Source of the DNA: Bacillota bacterium
Lineage (GTDB): Bacteria; Bacillota; Clostridia; Acetivibrionales; JAEZXR01
Assembly (NCBI GenBank): GCA_023419605.1
Contig: JAEZXR010000134.1
Coordinates: 1-64,000 of the forward strand
Length of the DNA: 64,000 nt
Reading direction: 5' to 3'
Made by a program: the position numbers and the translations under genes. The notes beneath the pieces were generated by a model that saw only the letters and a list, made by a program, of their open reading frames with translations, had not been told where the DNA came from and did no database searches. Below, in pieces: positions 51,391 to 60,836 of the stretch. The stretch's first letter is position 1. Each line of letters opens with the position of its first letter.

Positions 51391-52416
51391 ATGCCTCCAA
51401 AGTTGATTGACAAGTCAATGCTGACTCCGGAAATGGTATTACGCAATGATATCCTGAGTGCTTCCGGAGCAGTGTTAGTCCCTAGAGGAATCGTTTTAAC
51501 AGAAGAGTTGATAAAAGGAATAAAAAGGTTCCCTCATGTCCATACGTTGGAAATTGATGATAAAAGGGAATCTGAGCAGGAAAAGTTTCTAAGAAAATCC
51601 TTTGAAGTTAAAGAAGAATCTGTTAAACATCTGATCCTTAGTATTTCCGATGGAAATCCTGTAGATCAACAAATCGTAGAAGATACAGTGAACGGAATTC
51701 GAAAGGATTTTGCCATGACATCCGATGTTCTGGCCTGTATGCGCAGAGTAAATGATGTAGACAATTACACGTACCGCCATTCACTCAATGTATCCATGCT
51801 GGCCATGCTTATGGGACGATGGCTCAAAATGACGGAGGCACAATCAAAGGGCCTGGCCACAGCAGGACTGCTTCACGATATCGGTAAAAGTAAAATCTCC
51901 AAAGATATACTTTTAAAAGAGGGAGCCTTAACACCGGAAGAATATGAAGAAGTGAAAAAGCATTCTACCTATTCCTACCGTTTGCTGCAGGAGGATAAAC
52001 TTTCCAAAGAAATCCTGATGGGTATTCTAATGCACCATGAGCGGGAAGACGGCAGCGGCTATCCGCTGGGCGCCAAAGGTGACCAGATACCTCTCTACGG
52101 GAAGATACTGGCTGTCTGTGACATTTATTCCGCGATGGTGTCCATGCGCCCTTATAAAGGCCGCCAGAATCCTTTTATTGTAATTAAGGAAATGCTGGCC
52201 AACTATAAAGGTAAACTGGATTATGGACTTATGCATACCCTATTCTATAATGTGGCAATGAGCCATGTTCATGAATATGTACTGCTTAATACCGGAGAAA
52301 TCGGACAGATCGCCTTTATTAATCCCCGCGAAGTGCTTCGCCCCATTGTCCGGATTGATACCGTACTGGTAGATCTGCAGCAAGAGCACAGCCAGGAAAT
52401 CGAAGATATTTTATAG
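51391..52416 (+). CDS. HD-GYP domain phosphodiesterase
   Basis: 341 residues. The C-terminal two thirds is an HD-GYP domain: HSLNVSMLAMLMGRWL, GLLHDIGKSKISKDIL (HD pair near residue 162) and the GYP block MHHEREDGSGYP near 212, followed by AVCDIYSAMVSMRPYK. The family hydrolyses cyclic di-GMP to pGpG/GMP. The N-terminal 100 residues have no membrane span or receiver domain and probably act as a sensor. AAGGAG lies before ATG. Monocistronic, ending at a strong terminator. Confidence 0.92.
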   Translation: MPPKLIDKSMLTPEMVLRNDILSASGAVLVPRGIVLTEELIKGIKRFPHVHTLEIDDKRESEQEKFLRKSFEVKEESVKHLILSISDGNPVDQQIVEDTVNGIRKDFAMTSDVLACMRRVNDVDNYTYRHSLNVSMLAMLMGRWLKMTEAQSKGLATAGLLHDIGKSKISKDILLKEGALTPEEYEEVKKHSTYSYRLLQEDKLSKEILMGILMHHEREDGSGYPLGAKGDQIPLYGKILAVCDIYSAMVSMRPYKGRQNPFIVIKEMLANYKGKLDYGLMHTLFYNVAMSHVHEYVLLNTGEIGQIAFINPREVLRPIVRIDTVLVDLQQEHSQEIEDIL

Positions 52417-52435
52417 CCTTGAATACCTACCGGCA

Positions 52436-52500
52436 AACGAACAGGCAACGTAAGGAAGTTTGAAACATACCGTCACTTCCTTACGCTGCCTGTTCGTTTT
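52436..52500 (+). terminator. Terminator after HD-GYP gene
   Basis: Long stem AACGAACAGGCA.CGTAAGGAAGT with its complement ending CTGTTCGTTTT; one mismatch; 20-base loop. Confidence 0.85.
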
Positions 52501-52686
52501 CCTGCATCCTTGACTCATTGCAGACTGTGGACAAGAGAGCTGTATTCAGAAGTTGACCGGGAAAACCGGGCATCGATTCTGGCCATTATTCAATCGTTGA
52601 ACCTAATGTGTTTGAATAATGCCATGGCTCTCTTCTTTTGAAAACGCATCTAAAACCATACTGTGCTGTTTTAAAAAATACTTCTA

Positions 52687-53256
52687 CTATCTGTTGATAC
52701 TCCGCACTACCGATGCATGCATGAGCATGGCCGTGGCTATGCCCAGAAAAAATCCGGCAGCCGTTGACAGGGCAATCGATATCCAAAGCGGCACGGAAAA
52801 GATGTATAAACCTAACAGAGAGCCAGCTAAAGCGCCGACGACGATGCCAAAGATACTAAATGCAGCATAGTACATCCCGATGGCCTCGTATACGCCAGGG
52901 GAAAGCTGCTCATAATACTTTTTATACTTTTCCTGCAGGTCGGCCGCCTGGGAACTCCTGCTATCAAAGGCCAGCTGCTGCCGGGCTTTATCGAATGCCT
53001 CCTGCTCAGAGAGCCCTTGGGATATCAGATCGTTCATATAATCACTCATGTAAAGGATCATATCCCCCTGGGCTTCATTGCTCCGATCCGAGCTGCTCTT
53101 GAACTTGGCGAGCTTGGCGGTAATTTTGCCTTTTGTTATGCTGCCTTTTTTCCGCAGCTTTTCGATATAGCTGAGTTCCGCATCATCGAGATAGAACTGC
53201 GCTTGCTCCTTTGCAAATTGATCTACTTTTTTCTTCATTTCATTGCTTATGCCCAT
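52687..53256 (-). CDS. Membrane protein of PadR-linked operon, 189 aa
   Basis: The N-terminal 120 residues are helical and charged (MKKKVDQFAKEQAQFYLDDA, LISQGLSEQEAFDKARQQLA), and the C-terminal part has two membrane helices (YYAAFSIFGIVVGALAGSLLGLYIF, IALSTAAGFFLGIATAMLM). The layout resembles DUF1700-type proteins that accompany PadR regulators. Its start overlaps the end of the padR-like gene by 17 bases. A role in envelope stress or in modulating PadR is conceivable, but no function is established. Confidence 0.78.
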   Translation of the reverse strand: MGISNEMKKKVDQFAKEQAQFYLDDAELSYIEKLRKKGSITKGKITAKLAKFKSSSDRSNEAQGDMILYMSDYMNDLISQGLSEQEAFDKARQQLAFDSRSSQAADLQEKYKKYYEQLSPGVYEAIGMYYAAFSIFGIVVGALAGSLLGLYIFSVPLWISIALSTAAGFFLGIATAMLMHASVVRSINR

Positions 53257-53596
53257 CGTCTAACCCTCCATCTATTTTTAATTTTTGTATGCGCTCATTG
53301 ATAAAATCCCATTTTTCCCAAAACTTAAACAGCTCATCCATGCCGTTTTCGTTAAGCGTGTAGAATTTTCGAGGTGGGCCAATGTCCGAAGGCTTTTTCG
53401 TAATGTGCACCAGCTGGCTCTTTTCGAGCCGCATTAATATTGTATATACCGTTCCCTCTGCGATACCGTCAAAGCCTATTTGAGTCAGCTTCTTAACAAT
53501 CTCGTACCCGTACACTTCCCCACGGCTGATAATTTCCAGAACGATTCCTTCCAGGACGCCCTTGAGCATTTCACTCAGATTCTCTATTTTAACCAC
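53240..53596 (-). CDS. PadR-family transcriptional regulator
   Basis: 118 residues: a PadR winged helix (LEGIVLEIISRGEVYGYEIVKKL, EGTVYTILMRLEKSQLVHI, PPRKFYTLNENGMDEL) with a short C-terminal dimerisation helix. The start is uncertain: GTG 53596 overlaps the GGGAGG ribosome site, so initiation may be slightly downstream at a rarer codon. The promoter and an inverted repeat ACTACTTCG/CGAAGTAGT lie at 53605-53661, consistent with autorepression together with the membrane protein gene. Confidence 0.85.
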   Translation of the reverse strand: MVKIENLSEMLKGVLEGIVLEIISRGEVYGYEIVKKLTQIGFDGIAEGTVYTILMRLEKSQLVHITKKPSDIGPPRKFYTLNENGMDELFKFWEKWDFINERIQKLKIDGGLDDGHKQ

Positions 53597-53604
53597 CTCC
53601 CACC

Positions 53605-53661
53605 ACTACTTCGTATAACTAAGTACCGCTATATAGTAACGCGAAGTAGTAGTTTTGTCAA
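53605..53661 (-). promoter_or_regulatory. padR promoter and operator
   Basis: Minus strand TTGACA (complement of 53656-53661), 17 bases, TACTAT. The inverted repeat arms ACTACTTCG (53605-53613) and CGAAGTAGT (53642-53650) flank the -10 region. Confidence 0.6.
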
Positions 53662-53749
53662 GCACAAAAATATTTTTTTCCGCAACGAGCATGGTTAATA
53701 CCCCATTGAAGGAAAATTTCGAGAATAGTTCTTATAAGCAAGGTACAGA

Positions 53750-53796
53750 AAACGAGCCCTGCCAAAAGGTTATGGAAGGGCTTGTTTTGATTTTCT
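53750..53796 (+). terminator. Orphan terminator hairpin
   Basis: Stem AACGAGCCCT/AGGGCTTGTT followed by TTGATTTTC on the plus strand. No plus-strand gene lies immediately upstream, so it may be a relic or may end antisense transcription. The remainder of 53662-53913 holds only further hairpins (53813-53852, 53866-53896). Confidence 0.4.
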
Positions 53797-53812
53797 ATTT
53801 CTCACAAGTATA

Positions 53813-53852
53813 CAAAAAAGATGCTTTACACTTTATGTAAAGCACCTTTTTA
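53813..53852 (-). terminator. Terminator of the GH36 gene
   Basis: Stem AAAGGTGCTTTAC/GTAAAGCATCTTT with a 6-base loop and a minus-strand tail of TTTTTTGTATAC. A second hairpin, AATGAGCCG..GGGA/TCCC..GGCTCATT at 53866-53896, precedes it. Confidence 0.75.
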
Positions 53853-53913
53853 TCTACGGTTTGAAATGAGCCGAGGGATTACTCCCGGCTCATTACTCTG
53901 TTTCTGTAAAATA

Positions 53914-54975
53914 CTATATCCCCACAGCTTTAAACCTCCAGACCAGGCTTTGGAAGTCCCCTTTCAACCTGGGGATTGCCAATCCCGCATACATCAGCTC
54001 GGCACCGTCAAACACTTCCTCCGTACCCACCCGTTGATACTTCATTTGCGGGTTCAGCCCTTTCAGCTTTATCCGGGCAAGAGGTGCTGCCGCCGTGGCC
54101 AGTACTGCAAAGTATGCAGCATATACTTCCGTCTGGTCCTCTGAAACAAAGTTCCAGGCCGTTTCGTTTCCTTCAAAAGGACTTTTAAGCCGATAGAATT
54201 CACCGAAGAATACTAAATGCCTGATTTCCTTATAGAATTCCGTCTGCTTTCTTACAATGTCCTTTTCCTCTTCCGACAGTTTTGTCAAATCCAATTCGTA
54301 ACCAAGGTTTCCCGCCATAGCTACATTACCGCGCATCCCCAGAGAGGTGATACGACCCACCTGATGGTTCGGCACAGCAGAAATATGCGCTCCCATAGTA
54401 GAAGCCGGATAAACCAGGCTGGTACCATACTGGATTTTCAAGCGTTCTACGGCATCCGTATCGTCACTGGTCCAGGTTTGGGGCATGTAATAGAGCATTC
54501 CGGGGTCAAAGCGTCCTCCCCCGCCCGAGCAGCTTTCAAACAATATGTGCGGGAATCTGGATGTGATGGCTTCCATCACCTTGTAAAGTCCGAGGATATA
54601 GCGGTGTCCGGTTTCTCGCTGTCTTTCGGCAGGAAGCTGTGCAGAGCCGATTTCCGTCATACTCCGGTTCATATCCCACTTTACATAAGCGATAGGCGCG
54701 CTGGAAAGTATATCTGCGAGCATTTTTGTTATGGCCTCACATACATCTTCCCGTGAGAAATCCAGCACCAATTGGTTTCTTCCCTGGGTACGGCTCCGGT
54801 CTGGAACATGCAGGCACCAATCCGGATGAGCCTTGTACAGGTTGCTTTCCGGTGAAATCATCTCCGGTTCGAACCACAGGCCAAAGGATAGACCCAGGTT
54901 ATTCACCTTTTTCACCAAACCATCCGTCATCCAATACAAAAAGGTCGATACCGATCTCTTTTCCAACCTGTGCAA
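53914..54975 (-). pseudogene. GH36 alpha-galactosidase, C-terminal fragment
   Basis: C-terminal half of a family 36 alpha-galactosidase. It resumes family sequence at DGLVKKVNNLGLSFGLWFEPEM and carries the nucleophile Asp in YVKWDMNRSMTE, the acid/base Asp in TWTSDDTDAVERLKIQYGTS and the motif FESCSGGGGRFDPGM. The first codons (MHRLEKRSVST) are an out-of-frame reading of upstream gene sequence, so there is no true start. Together with 54899-56029 it lacks roughly 24 residues that normally separate DDGWFG from the GLVKKV helix. The gene is broken unless the lesion is a sequencing or assembly error. Confidence 0.85.
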
Positions 54976-56029
54976 TCTCCAAAAGCTTCTCTGAATTAAA
55001 ATCGAAATAGGTAGCTTCCCAATTGTTTACAAGAACAGGACGGACCTGATCCCGGTATTGCCCCCTGCAAAGACGGGTACGATATAGTTTATGGTAGGTT
55101 CTCGACATACCGCCCAGCCCCTGGGGAGAATAAACCATCACGGTTTCCGGCGTCTGGAAGGATTCTCCCTTGTTCAGAAGCCATGAAAAATCGAAAGGAT
55201 TGATTCCCATGGAAACACGTGCAGTTTTAAACTGACTGACCTCGGTCTGCGCTACAAAATTGCCACTGTAAACCAGACTGAACCCATAAACGTCTCCATG
55301 ATCTTCGTCCGCATCCTTTCTCGCAAGAGCGATGAAGGGGTTATGCTGGTGGCTGCTGGCTCCTCTTCGGCTTTCAACCGACTGAGTTCCTGTAAAAAGA
55401 GGCCTTCTTTCCATATGCCTCTCCCTACCCCACTCTCCGTGCAAATGAATGAAGTCATATTCGTCATCACCAAAGTCGACACTCATGCTCAAAGCACGCA
55501 GGAGCTTTAGCTTTTGGTTCCCTTCATTCATAAATTTAACGGACCGCGTAATGACATTTAAATTTTCAAATACCGTATAATATAGGATCACCTTAAGGCC
55601 TATCACTTCATCAAACAATTCCAATGCCAGGGTTTCCGCCTCTTCTTCCCCCTCTGCATAGGTGGCAGGAAGCTCATGTAAAGCAGGCTTACCCTTACTG
55701 ATGGTATGCGCTTTATACTTTAAAACCGATACGGTGGAGCCGTTTTCCATCTGTACCTGAAAAGCCGGACTGCGCATATCTGAATTTCCATAGCCCGGAT
55801 ACTCTTGTGGCAATGTATCCAATGATAGCTCTCTATTTGCAGGCTCCGGTTTTGGAGAAAAGGAGGATCTTCCCCGGAGAACCAATACGTTCGATATATT
55901 AACGGAATTTAGCCTTCTCCCCCAATACAAATGGGCCAGATACCCCTCATTCAAAATATGTACAAGGTAGCTTGTCTCCTTTGCCTGAAGGTGGAAAACT
56001 CGATTGGATGCGTCAAAAACAATTCCCAT
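54899..56029 (-). pseudogene. GH36 alpha-galactosidase, N-terminal fragment
   Basis: N-terminal beta-sandwich and start of the catalytic barrel of an intracellular alpha-galactosidase (no signal peptide). Family features include EYPGYGNSDMRSPAF, LRALSMSVDFGDDEYDFIHLHG, RGASSHQHNPFIALA, PVLVNNWEATYFDF and the barrel motif LFVLDDGWFG. It then reads EKGE and stops. Start ATG with AAAGGGGAC upstream. The stop arises at 54899, immediately after the point where the 12-base GGATGGTTTGGT serves both the DGWFG and the DGLV reading. A full enzyme would be about 730 residues and hydrolyse alpha-galactosides such as raffinose or melibiose. Confidence 0.85.
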
Positions 56030-56162
56030 TCTATGTCCCCTTTCAATTGCATTATGCTGTTTAAAACATTATAGCAGAATAGTAGCGCTAACACCACGGA
56101 TTTCTATAGTAAAAGGAAAAACCTGAAGCAGTGCTGCATCATTCCGTAGTTCTTTAAATTAT

Positions 56163-56201
56163 AAAAAACCGTGGTGCATCCTTGAGAACATACCACGGTT
56201 C
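56163..56201 (-). terminator. Terminator of the secreted lyase-like gene
   Basis: Stem AACCGTGGT/ACCACGGTT with a 16-base loop and TTTTTTATAATTT on the minus strand, 20 bases after the stop at 56221. Confidence 0.85.
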
Positions 56202-56220
56202 CATTTCATGAGTTATACGG

Positions 56221-57480
56221 TTATTTGTAATAAACGCTCATTTCATTGATATTGGTATCTGAAGTGGAGGTCACTACGTATAATCTCAGATATCTGGATG
56301 TCACAGGAGAAAAGGAGAGTGTTTTTGATGCGCCTATGCTCGTTCCGCTTGCACCCGGAATATCGGTAAAGGTTGTACCGTCATTGGAGGATTGGAGCTT
56401 GAAGGAGGTTACATGAACAGGCACGGAATCTTCTACCAATGTTACCTGGTTGTAGGTAGTGTTTGCACCAAAATCTACACGGAGCCACTCTCCATTCGTG
56501 GTTCCCTTGGCTGAAACCCAACGGGTTGTTGTTGTACCGTCAAAGGCTTTGTCTGCTGTATAGGTAGTACTCCAGGAAGAGGATGCTGCAGCAGCCTTGT
56601 TCAGTGCAAGATTTCCTGATGGCGTAGCTGTAGGAGTCGGGGTCGGAGTGGGCGTTGGGGTCGGCGTTGGGGTTGAAGAAGGTGTCCCATTGATGATTTC
56701 AAAGCTGGCAAATTGGATTCTAGCCTCTGCCATACCATCGAAGATTCCGCGGTAAATCCCCCACTTCGGCCGGTTATAGCTTGCATCCGTTCTCCACATA
56801 TCCTTGGTTGCACTACCGGACATAACAGTTGCACCATTATCAACCCTTTTAACGGTTACGGAAACGTTTCCGCTGTCTACCATTTTAGCGGTTACAGTCG
56901 CTTCGCACCATACTCCTTTTACAGCGGATAAAGGAGTAGAGCATATAGTTGTAGTGTTATCCATAGTAGCTCCTTGCGGCGTATGGCGGGCATCCAGGGA
57001 ATCGCCATCCGTAGTGAAGGTTATGATGGGGGCCCCATCATCTCCATCTACTGCTTTAATCTGGAAGATGTGGCAGAACCTTGAGTGCGACGGGTAATTG
57101 GAAGCTAATTTGAACTTCCATCTGTAAGTGAAGGTTTCACCATTCTTAGCTTTAAGATTATCGGGAGAACCGTTATATACCTTCACTTCGTTACGCTGCC
57201 TATCCGTATTGCTTCCATCAAGGTCACCCGTATTATGCAAAATGAACTCAAAAGCATTCCCTACAGGAGCAGAGGTAACTTCCGTGATGTGCCCTGTATC
57301 AGGACCATCAATAGGGTCAGATCCCAGATAGGTTTTAAAAATCGAGTAGGCATCCTGGCCTCCGGCTCCATCGGAGTTGATGGTTACAAGCGTAGCCGCT
57401 TGACCAACGGTTGAAACAAATAATAGAGAACTTAACACTGCGACACTGATTATAGCAGGAATTTTAATTTTTCCTCTCAT
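56221..57480 (-). CDS. Secreted polysaccharide-lyase-like protein with PT linker and F5/8 type C domain
   Basis: 419 residues. Signal peptide: KIKIPAIISVAVLSSLLFVS ending near VGQAA. Residues 30-265 are a beta-rich domain with RQRNEVKVYNG, FTYRWKFKLASNYPSHSRFCHIFQIK and KWGIYRG, resembling heparin-lyase-like/jelly-roll polysaccharide lyases. A (TP)n linker follows near 270-290. The C-terminal 130 residues are a discoidin/F5-8 type C domain (CBM32-like: LALNKAAAASSSW, WVSAKGT, WLRVDFG, RYLRLYV). Start ATG 57480 follows GGGAGG by 8 bases. Likely an extracellular glycan-degrading or glycan-binding protein; the exact lyase family and substrate are not certain. Confidence 0.82.
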   Translation of the reverse strand: MRGKIKIPAIISVAVLSSLLFVSTVGQAATLVTINSDGAGGQDAYSIFKTYLGSDPIDGPDTGHITEVTSAPVGNAFEFILHNTGDLDGSNTDRQRNEVKVYNGSPDNLKAKNGETFTYRWKFKLASNYPSHSRFCHIFQIKAVDGDDGAPIITFTTDGDSLDARHTPQGATMDNTTTICSTPLSAVKGVWCEATVTAKMVDSGNVSVTVKRVDNGATVMSGSATKDMWRTDASYNRPKWGIYRGIFDGMAEARIQFASFEIINGTPSSTPTPTPTPTPTPTPTATPSGNLALNKAAAASSSWSTTYTADKAFDGTTTTRWVSAKGTTNGEWLRVDFGANTTYNQVTLVEDSVPVHVTSFKLQSSNDGTTFTDIPGASGTSIGASKTLSFSPVTSRYLRLYVVTSTSDTNINEMSVYYK

Positions 57481-57907
57481 AAATTTACCTCCCATTAATG
57501 TAATTAACTTTGAAATATAAGTAGTAAATTTGAAAATTCCGGTCTGCTTTTCACCCCTCTCTATGTATTGATATGGCTTGGAAGAAAATCAAACAAAATT
57601 TCCGCCTCCACCCCCTCTCCAAAGTTTGCTCCCTATTCTATACCTATTTTGATTCATCTAACTTTACGGTATTGCCAGTGTTGCAATTGTAGTAGTCTGG
57701 GACAAATATTCATTTACGACTGCAATGATTATTGGAAGTAAAGTATTTATAATTTGTATATTTAATAGACTAATTGTAAATATAATCCAAATTAAAATCT
57801 TTAACTTTTTTCACATCTTATAGGATTTTTTTAGGAAAAATTTCTTATTTAGCTATACAACACTTTAATTTAAGTAACAAAGAGTGAAACAATCTTTTAT
57901 TTTCAAT
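57481..57907. other. Long AT-rich intergenic region, no gene supported
   Basis: The region upstream of the secreted lyase-like gene. It holds no riboswitch I can recognise. On the minus strand there is a G-rich stretch (GGAGAGGGGGTGGAGGCGG, about 57597-57615). A 50-codon open hydrophobic plus-strand stretch near 57670-57820 has no start or ribosome site. Confidence 0.5.
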
Positions 57908-57950
57908 TAAAAAAGCCACAGTACAGCAATTCAACTGTACCGTGGCTCTT
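57908..57950 (-). terminator. Terminator of thrC
   Basis: Stem AGCCACGGTACAG/CTGTACTGTGGCT (one mismatch) with the tail TTTTTTAATTG on the minus strand, 15 bases beyond the stop. Confidence 0.85.
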
Positions 57951-57964
57951 ATTCATTTATAGGG

Positions 57965-59464
57965 TCAAACTCCCAACAATTCCTTTACAACCTCTTTCAT
58001 ATCCTGCTTTTCACATACCCTTTTGTGTAATACGGGCTTGTGCTGCAATCCTGTGAGTCCCTGGGGAATTTCCAGCTTGCATTCCCTTGCCAGTAGGTCC
58101 AGAAGTTCGAATTCATTTTTCCCCTTCACGGCCTCTTCTCCAAAGATCGCCTTTGCAACGCTTTCATTGAACTTAAAGGGACTGGCAGTAGAAGCGATAA
58201 TGGTTTTCGTCATATCACCGGTGGAAATCACATATTTGTCATATACGTCCACTCCGACAGCCGTATGGGTATCAATCACGTATCTATATTCATTGTATAT
58301 ACATTCAATCGTCTTCAAGGTCTCGGTTTCGTTGGTAAAGTCAGCCCAGAAAAGCTTGCTGATTTTTTTCTTTGTTTCCGCATCTACCGAGTACACTCCT
58401 GTTTCCTTCAATTCGGTCATCCAATGGCTTATAGCCTGCGCATCATGCCCGGTAATTTCAAAAAGCAATCTTTCCAGATTGCTGGAAATCAAAATGTCCA
58501 TAGAGGGGGAAATGGTTTTCTTAAATTCCCTGTTCCTGTTGTAGGTTCCAGTCGCAATAAAATCCGTCAATACGTTGTTTTCATTGGAAGCACAAATCAG
58601 CTTGTTCACCGGCAATCCCATCTGCATGGCATAGTAAGCTGCCAGGATGTTCCCAAAGTTGCCTGTGGGCACAACAAAATTTACTTTGTCACCCAGGCGA
58701 ATATCTCCATTTTTAACGAAATCCGCATAAGCAGAGAAATAATAAACAATCTGCGATACCAATCTTCCCCAGTTAATGGAATTTGCGGAAGAGAACTTAA
58801 AGCCTCTTTCCCCTATGAATTCAGCCAGCGGAGTATCGGTAAAAATGGCTTTCACTCCGCTCTGGGCATCATCAAAATTACCTTCTACAGCAATGGAAGA
58901 AACATTTGTGCCTTCCTGTGTGATCATTTGCATTCTTTGTACTTCACTGACACCCTCATTGGGGTAAAAAACAACAATACGTGTTCCTTCAACATCCTTG
59001 AATCCTTCCAGTGCAGCCTTTCCCGTGTCTCCGGAAGTTGCAACCAGTATGACAATCTCCCCGGTTTCTCCGGTTTTTTTCACTGCCTTTACCAGAAAAT
59101 GCGGTAAAATCTGCAGGGCCATATCCTTAAAAGCACAGGTAGGTCCATGCCACAATTCAAGCACTGAGATATTATCATTCAGCTTGTATAACGGCGCAAT
59201 GTCCGGTGAACTAAATTTTTCCGGCGAATATGCATTATTAACGCAATCAGCGATTTCTTCATCCGTATAATCATTGATAAAATTCTTAAGTATCGCAATG
59301 GCCCTTTCCCTGTAATTCATACTTACCATGGCTTCAATTTGATCCATTTCAACTTTTACAGGGGCTTCCGGCACAAACAAGCCGCCATCCGGAGCGATCC
59401 CGGCTTTAATTGCCTCTGCCGATAATACGGATTTCAAGCCGCCTCTGGTACTTTCATAATACAT
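57965..59464 (-). CDS. thrC: Threonine synthase
   Basis: PLP enzyme that converts O-phosphohomoserine to threonine. 499 residues, the longer ThrC class. N-terminal YYESTRGGLKSVLSAEAIKAG and PDGGLFVPE, PLP-lysine motif HGPTCAFKDMALQILPHFL near residue 115, ATSGDTGKAALEGF and PTGNFGNILAAYYA follow. The ATG at 59464 has AGGAGG upstream; the frame open to 59494 is untranslated leader. It is not with hom/lysC (26 kb away) and no thrB is visible in the window. Confidence 0.94.
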   Translation of the reverse strand: MYYESTRGGLKSVLSAEAIKAGIAPDGGLFVPEAPVKVEMDQIEAMVSMNYRERAIAILKNFINDYTDEEIADCVNNAYSPEKFSSPDIAPLYKLNDNISVLELWHGPTCAFKDMALQILPHFLVKAVKKTGETGEIVILVATSGDTGKAALEGFKDVEGTRIVVFYPNEGVSEVQRMQMITQEGTNVSSIAVEGNFDDAQSGVKAIFTDTPLAEFIGERGFKFSSANSINWGRLVSQIVYYFSAYADFVKNGDIRLGDKVNFVVPTGNFGNILAAYYAMQMGLPVNKLICASNENNVLTDFIATGTYNRNREFKKTISPSMDILISSNLERLLFEITGHDAQAISHWMTELKETGVYSVDAETKKKISKLFWADFTNETETLKTIECIYNEYRYVIDTHTAVGVDVYDKYVISTGDMTKTIIASTASPFKFNESVAKAIFGEEAVKGKNEFELLDLLARECKLEIPQGLTGLQHKPVLHKRVCEKQDMKEVVKELLGV

Positions 59465-59548
59465 AGTAATCCTCCTAATTGCAAACACTGGCACGCATTT
59501 ATCGATCCCTCTGCACGCTTCCTATTGCATAAATATTCAATTCAAGAT

Positions 59549-59650
59549 CTATAGAGGGATGTGAAAACACAGATATTCTTTTCCCGGGCCCTTCACTGCT
59601 CCCATAAGCGATACAGCAAAACAACCTCCAATATCTTTTTTCACAACCAC
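59549..59650. repeat. Inverted-repeat intergenic element, copy 2
   Basis: Ends GGGATGTGAAAACACAGATATT and AATATCTTTTTTCACAACC (as complement) form an imperfect inverted repeat. Read in the opposite direction it aligns with 44837-44943, sharing AAGCGAT and the TTTTTCACA end. It separates thrC from the patatin gene. Confidence 0.55.
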
Positions 59651-59720
59651 CTGTATCTTCCGCACATTTTATATAATTATAATACAAATACTTTAATAAA
59701 GCAAAGCAATTTAGGAAAAA

Positions 59721-60836
59721 TCAACGTGCAAACCATCGATAAAGCATCTGCAGCAGACTCATGCGACGTACAGGCCCATATTTGCGTCTTAGCGCATCAA
59801 ACACAAACGCACCGCTTGTTTTCCCAGCATCATACAGATACTCTTTATCACTTTTCGTAAGATTGAAGTCCAGGAATTTAACCTTTGTCGTATCGATTTC
59901 CCCCACAAAATCAAGGTTATCTTGCGGCTCAGGAACCCCTGTGTCATAAGCGGCAAAGATCAAAGCCTTTATCACACTCAGTGGTGTATCCAGACTTACC
60001 AGCTTCTTTTTCTCCTTTCCGGATAACTTGAATCCGACGCTAGGGATTCGTCTTGACTTTGAAACAAGCCAAAACGGAAAGTTATCCAGAACTCCGCCAT
60101 CCATGAATTGATAGGTCTTTGTCTTTCCATCCTCAACCGTTTTGTACTCCACCGGTTTAAATGCCAAAGGAACGCTGGTGCTCATCCGAACAGCCCGTGC
60201 CACCTCCATCTGATCCGGGTTTACGCCGTAAAAAACCATATCATCCGGCAGTACAACAATCCTCTTTCGTGTCGCATCCACTGCTGTCATTCTCATTCTA
60301 TATCCTCTGGGATTTACCTTATCACTGATACCTCCCCGCAGGTCGGCAAAGGTTCTTACACCCCTGGCCTGAAGCGTCTTGTATACCCATTCCTCCAGAT
60401 AATCCCCGTCAAAAAGGCATCCTTCCTTACTGTAAGTGGCGATATCCTTTATAAGGTTTCTATGGGCAGCGTCACTATGGTAGCTATCCGATTGGCTGAT
60501 ACCGCGTCCCTTGAGGAGAAATCCCTCTACACTTCTATCCATTCGCAGTTTACTGTTATTTTGGAATTCCATGAACCGGGTCACCACAGGCACTTTTTTG
60601 GGTATATCGTTTATATTCAGAGTAGAGAAATCAAACTCGGTTAAAACCTCCAGGAGCTCCTGGAACCCATACCCCGCCGCAGCATAGGCCCCTGCCAAAG
60701 CTCCCGCCGATACACCTGCTATATTCCCCCATTGAAATCCTCTTTTCTCTCCTGTTTCAAATACGCCGGCATAAGCAATTCCCTTTATGCCGCCTCCACT
60801 CAATACAAGATTTACTGTTAGCCGCTTCGACCTCAT
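59721..60836 (-). CDS. Patatin-like phospholipase
   Basis: 371 residues with the patatin domain at the N-terminus: oxyanion-hole LVLSGGGIKGIAYAG, Ser nucleophile in IAGVSAGALAGAY near residue 45 (GxSxG), and the Asp of the dyad in the DGG of TYQFMDGGVLDNFPFWL near 240. No signal peptide, so it is likely cytoplasmic or membrane-associated, hydrolysing acyl esters of phospholipids. GGGAG before ATG. Single gene; physiological substrate unknown. Confidence 0.88.
   Translation of the reverse strand: MRSKRLTVNLVLSGGGIKGIAYAGVFETGEKRGFQWGNIAGVSAGALAGAYAAAGYGFQELLEVLTEFDFSTLNINDIPKKVPVVTRFMEFQNNSKLRMDRSVEGFLLKGRGISQSDSYHSDAAHRNLIKDIATYSKEGCLFDGDYLEEWVYKTLQARGVRTFADLRGGISDKVNPRGYRMRMTAVDATRKRIVVLPDDMVFYGVNPDQMEVARAVRMSTSVPLAFKPVEYKTVEDGKTKTYQFMDGGVLDNFPFWLVSKSRRIPSVGFKLSGKEKKKLVSLDTPLSVIKALIFAAYDTGVPEPQDNLDFVGEIDTTKVKFLDFNLTKSDKEYLYDAGKTSGAFVFDALRRKYGPVRRMSLLQMLYRWFAR

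Noticed and set aside
57670..57822. 50-codon hydrophobic open stretch on the plus strand
   Set aside because: It has no start codon at its beginning, no ribosome site, and lies in very AT-rich sequence where hydrophobic readings are expected.
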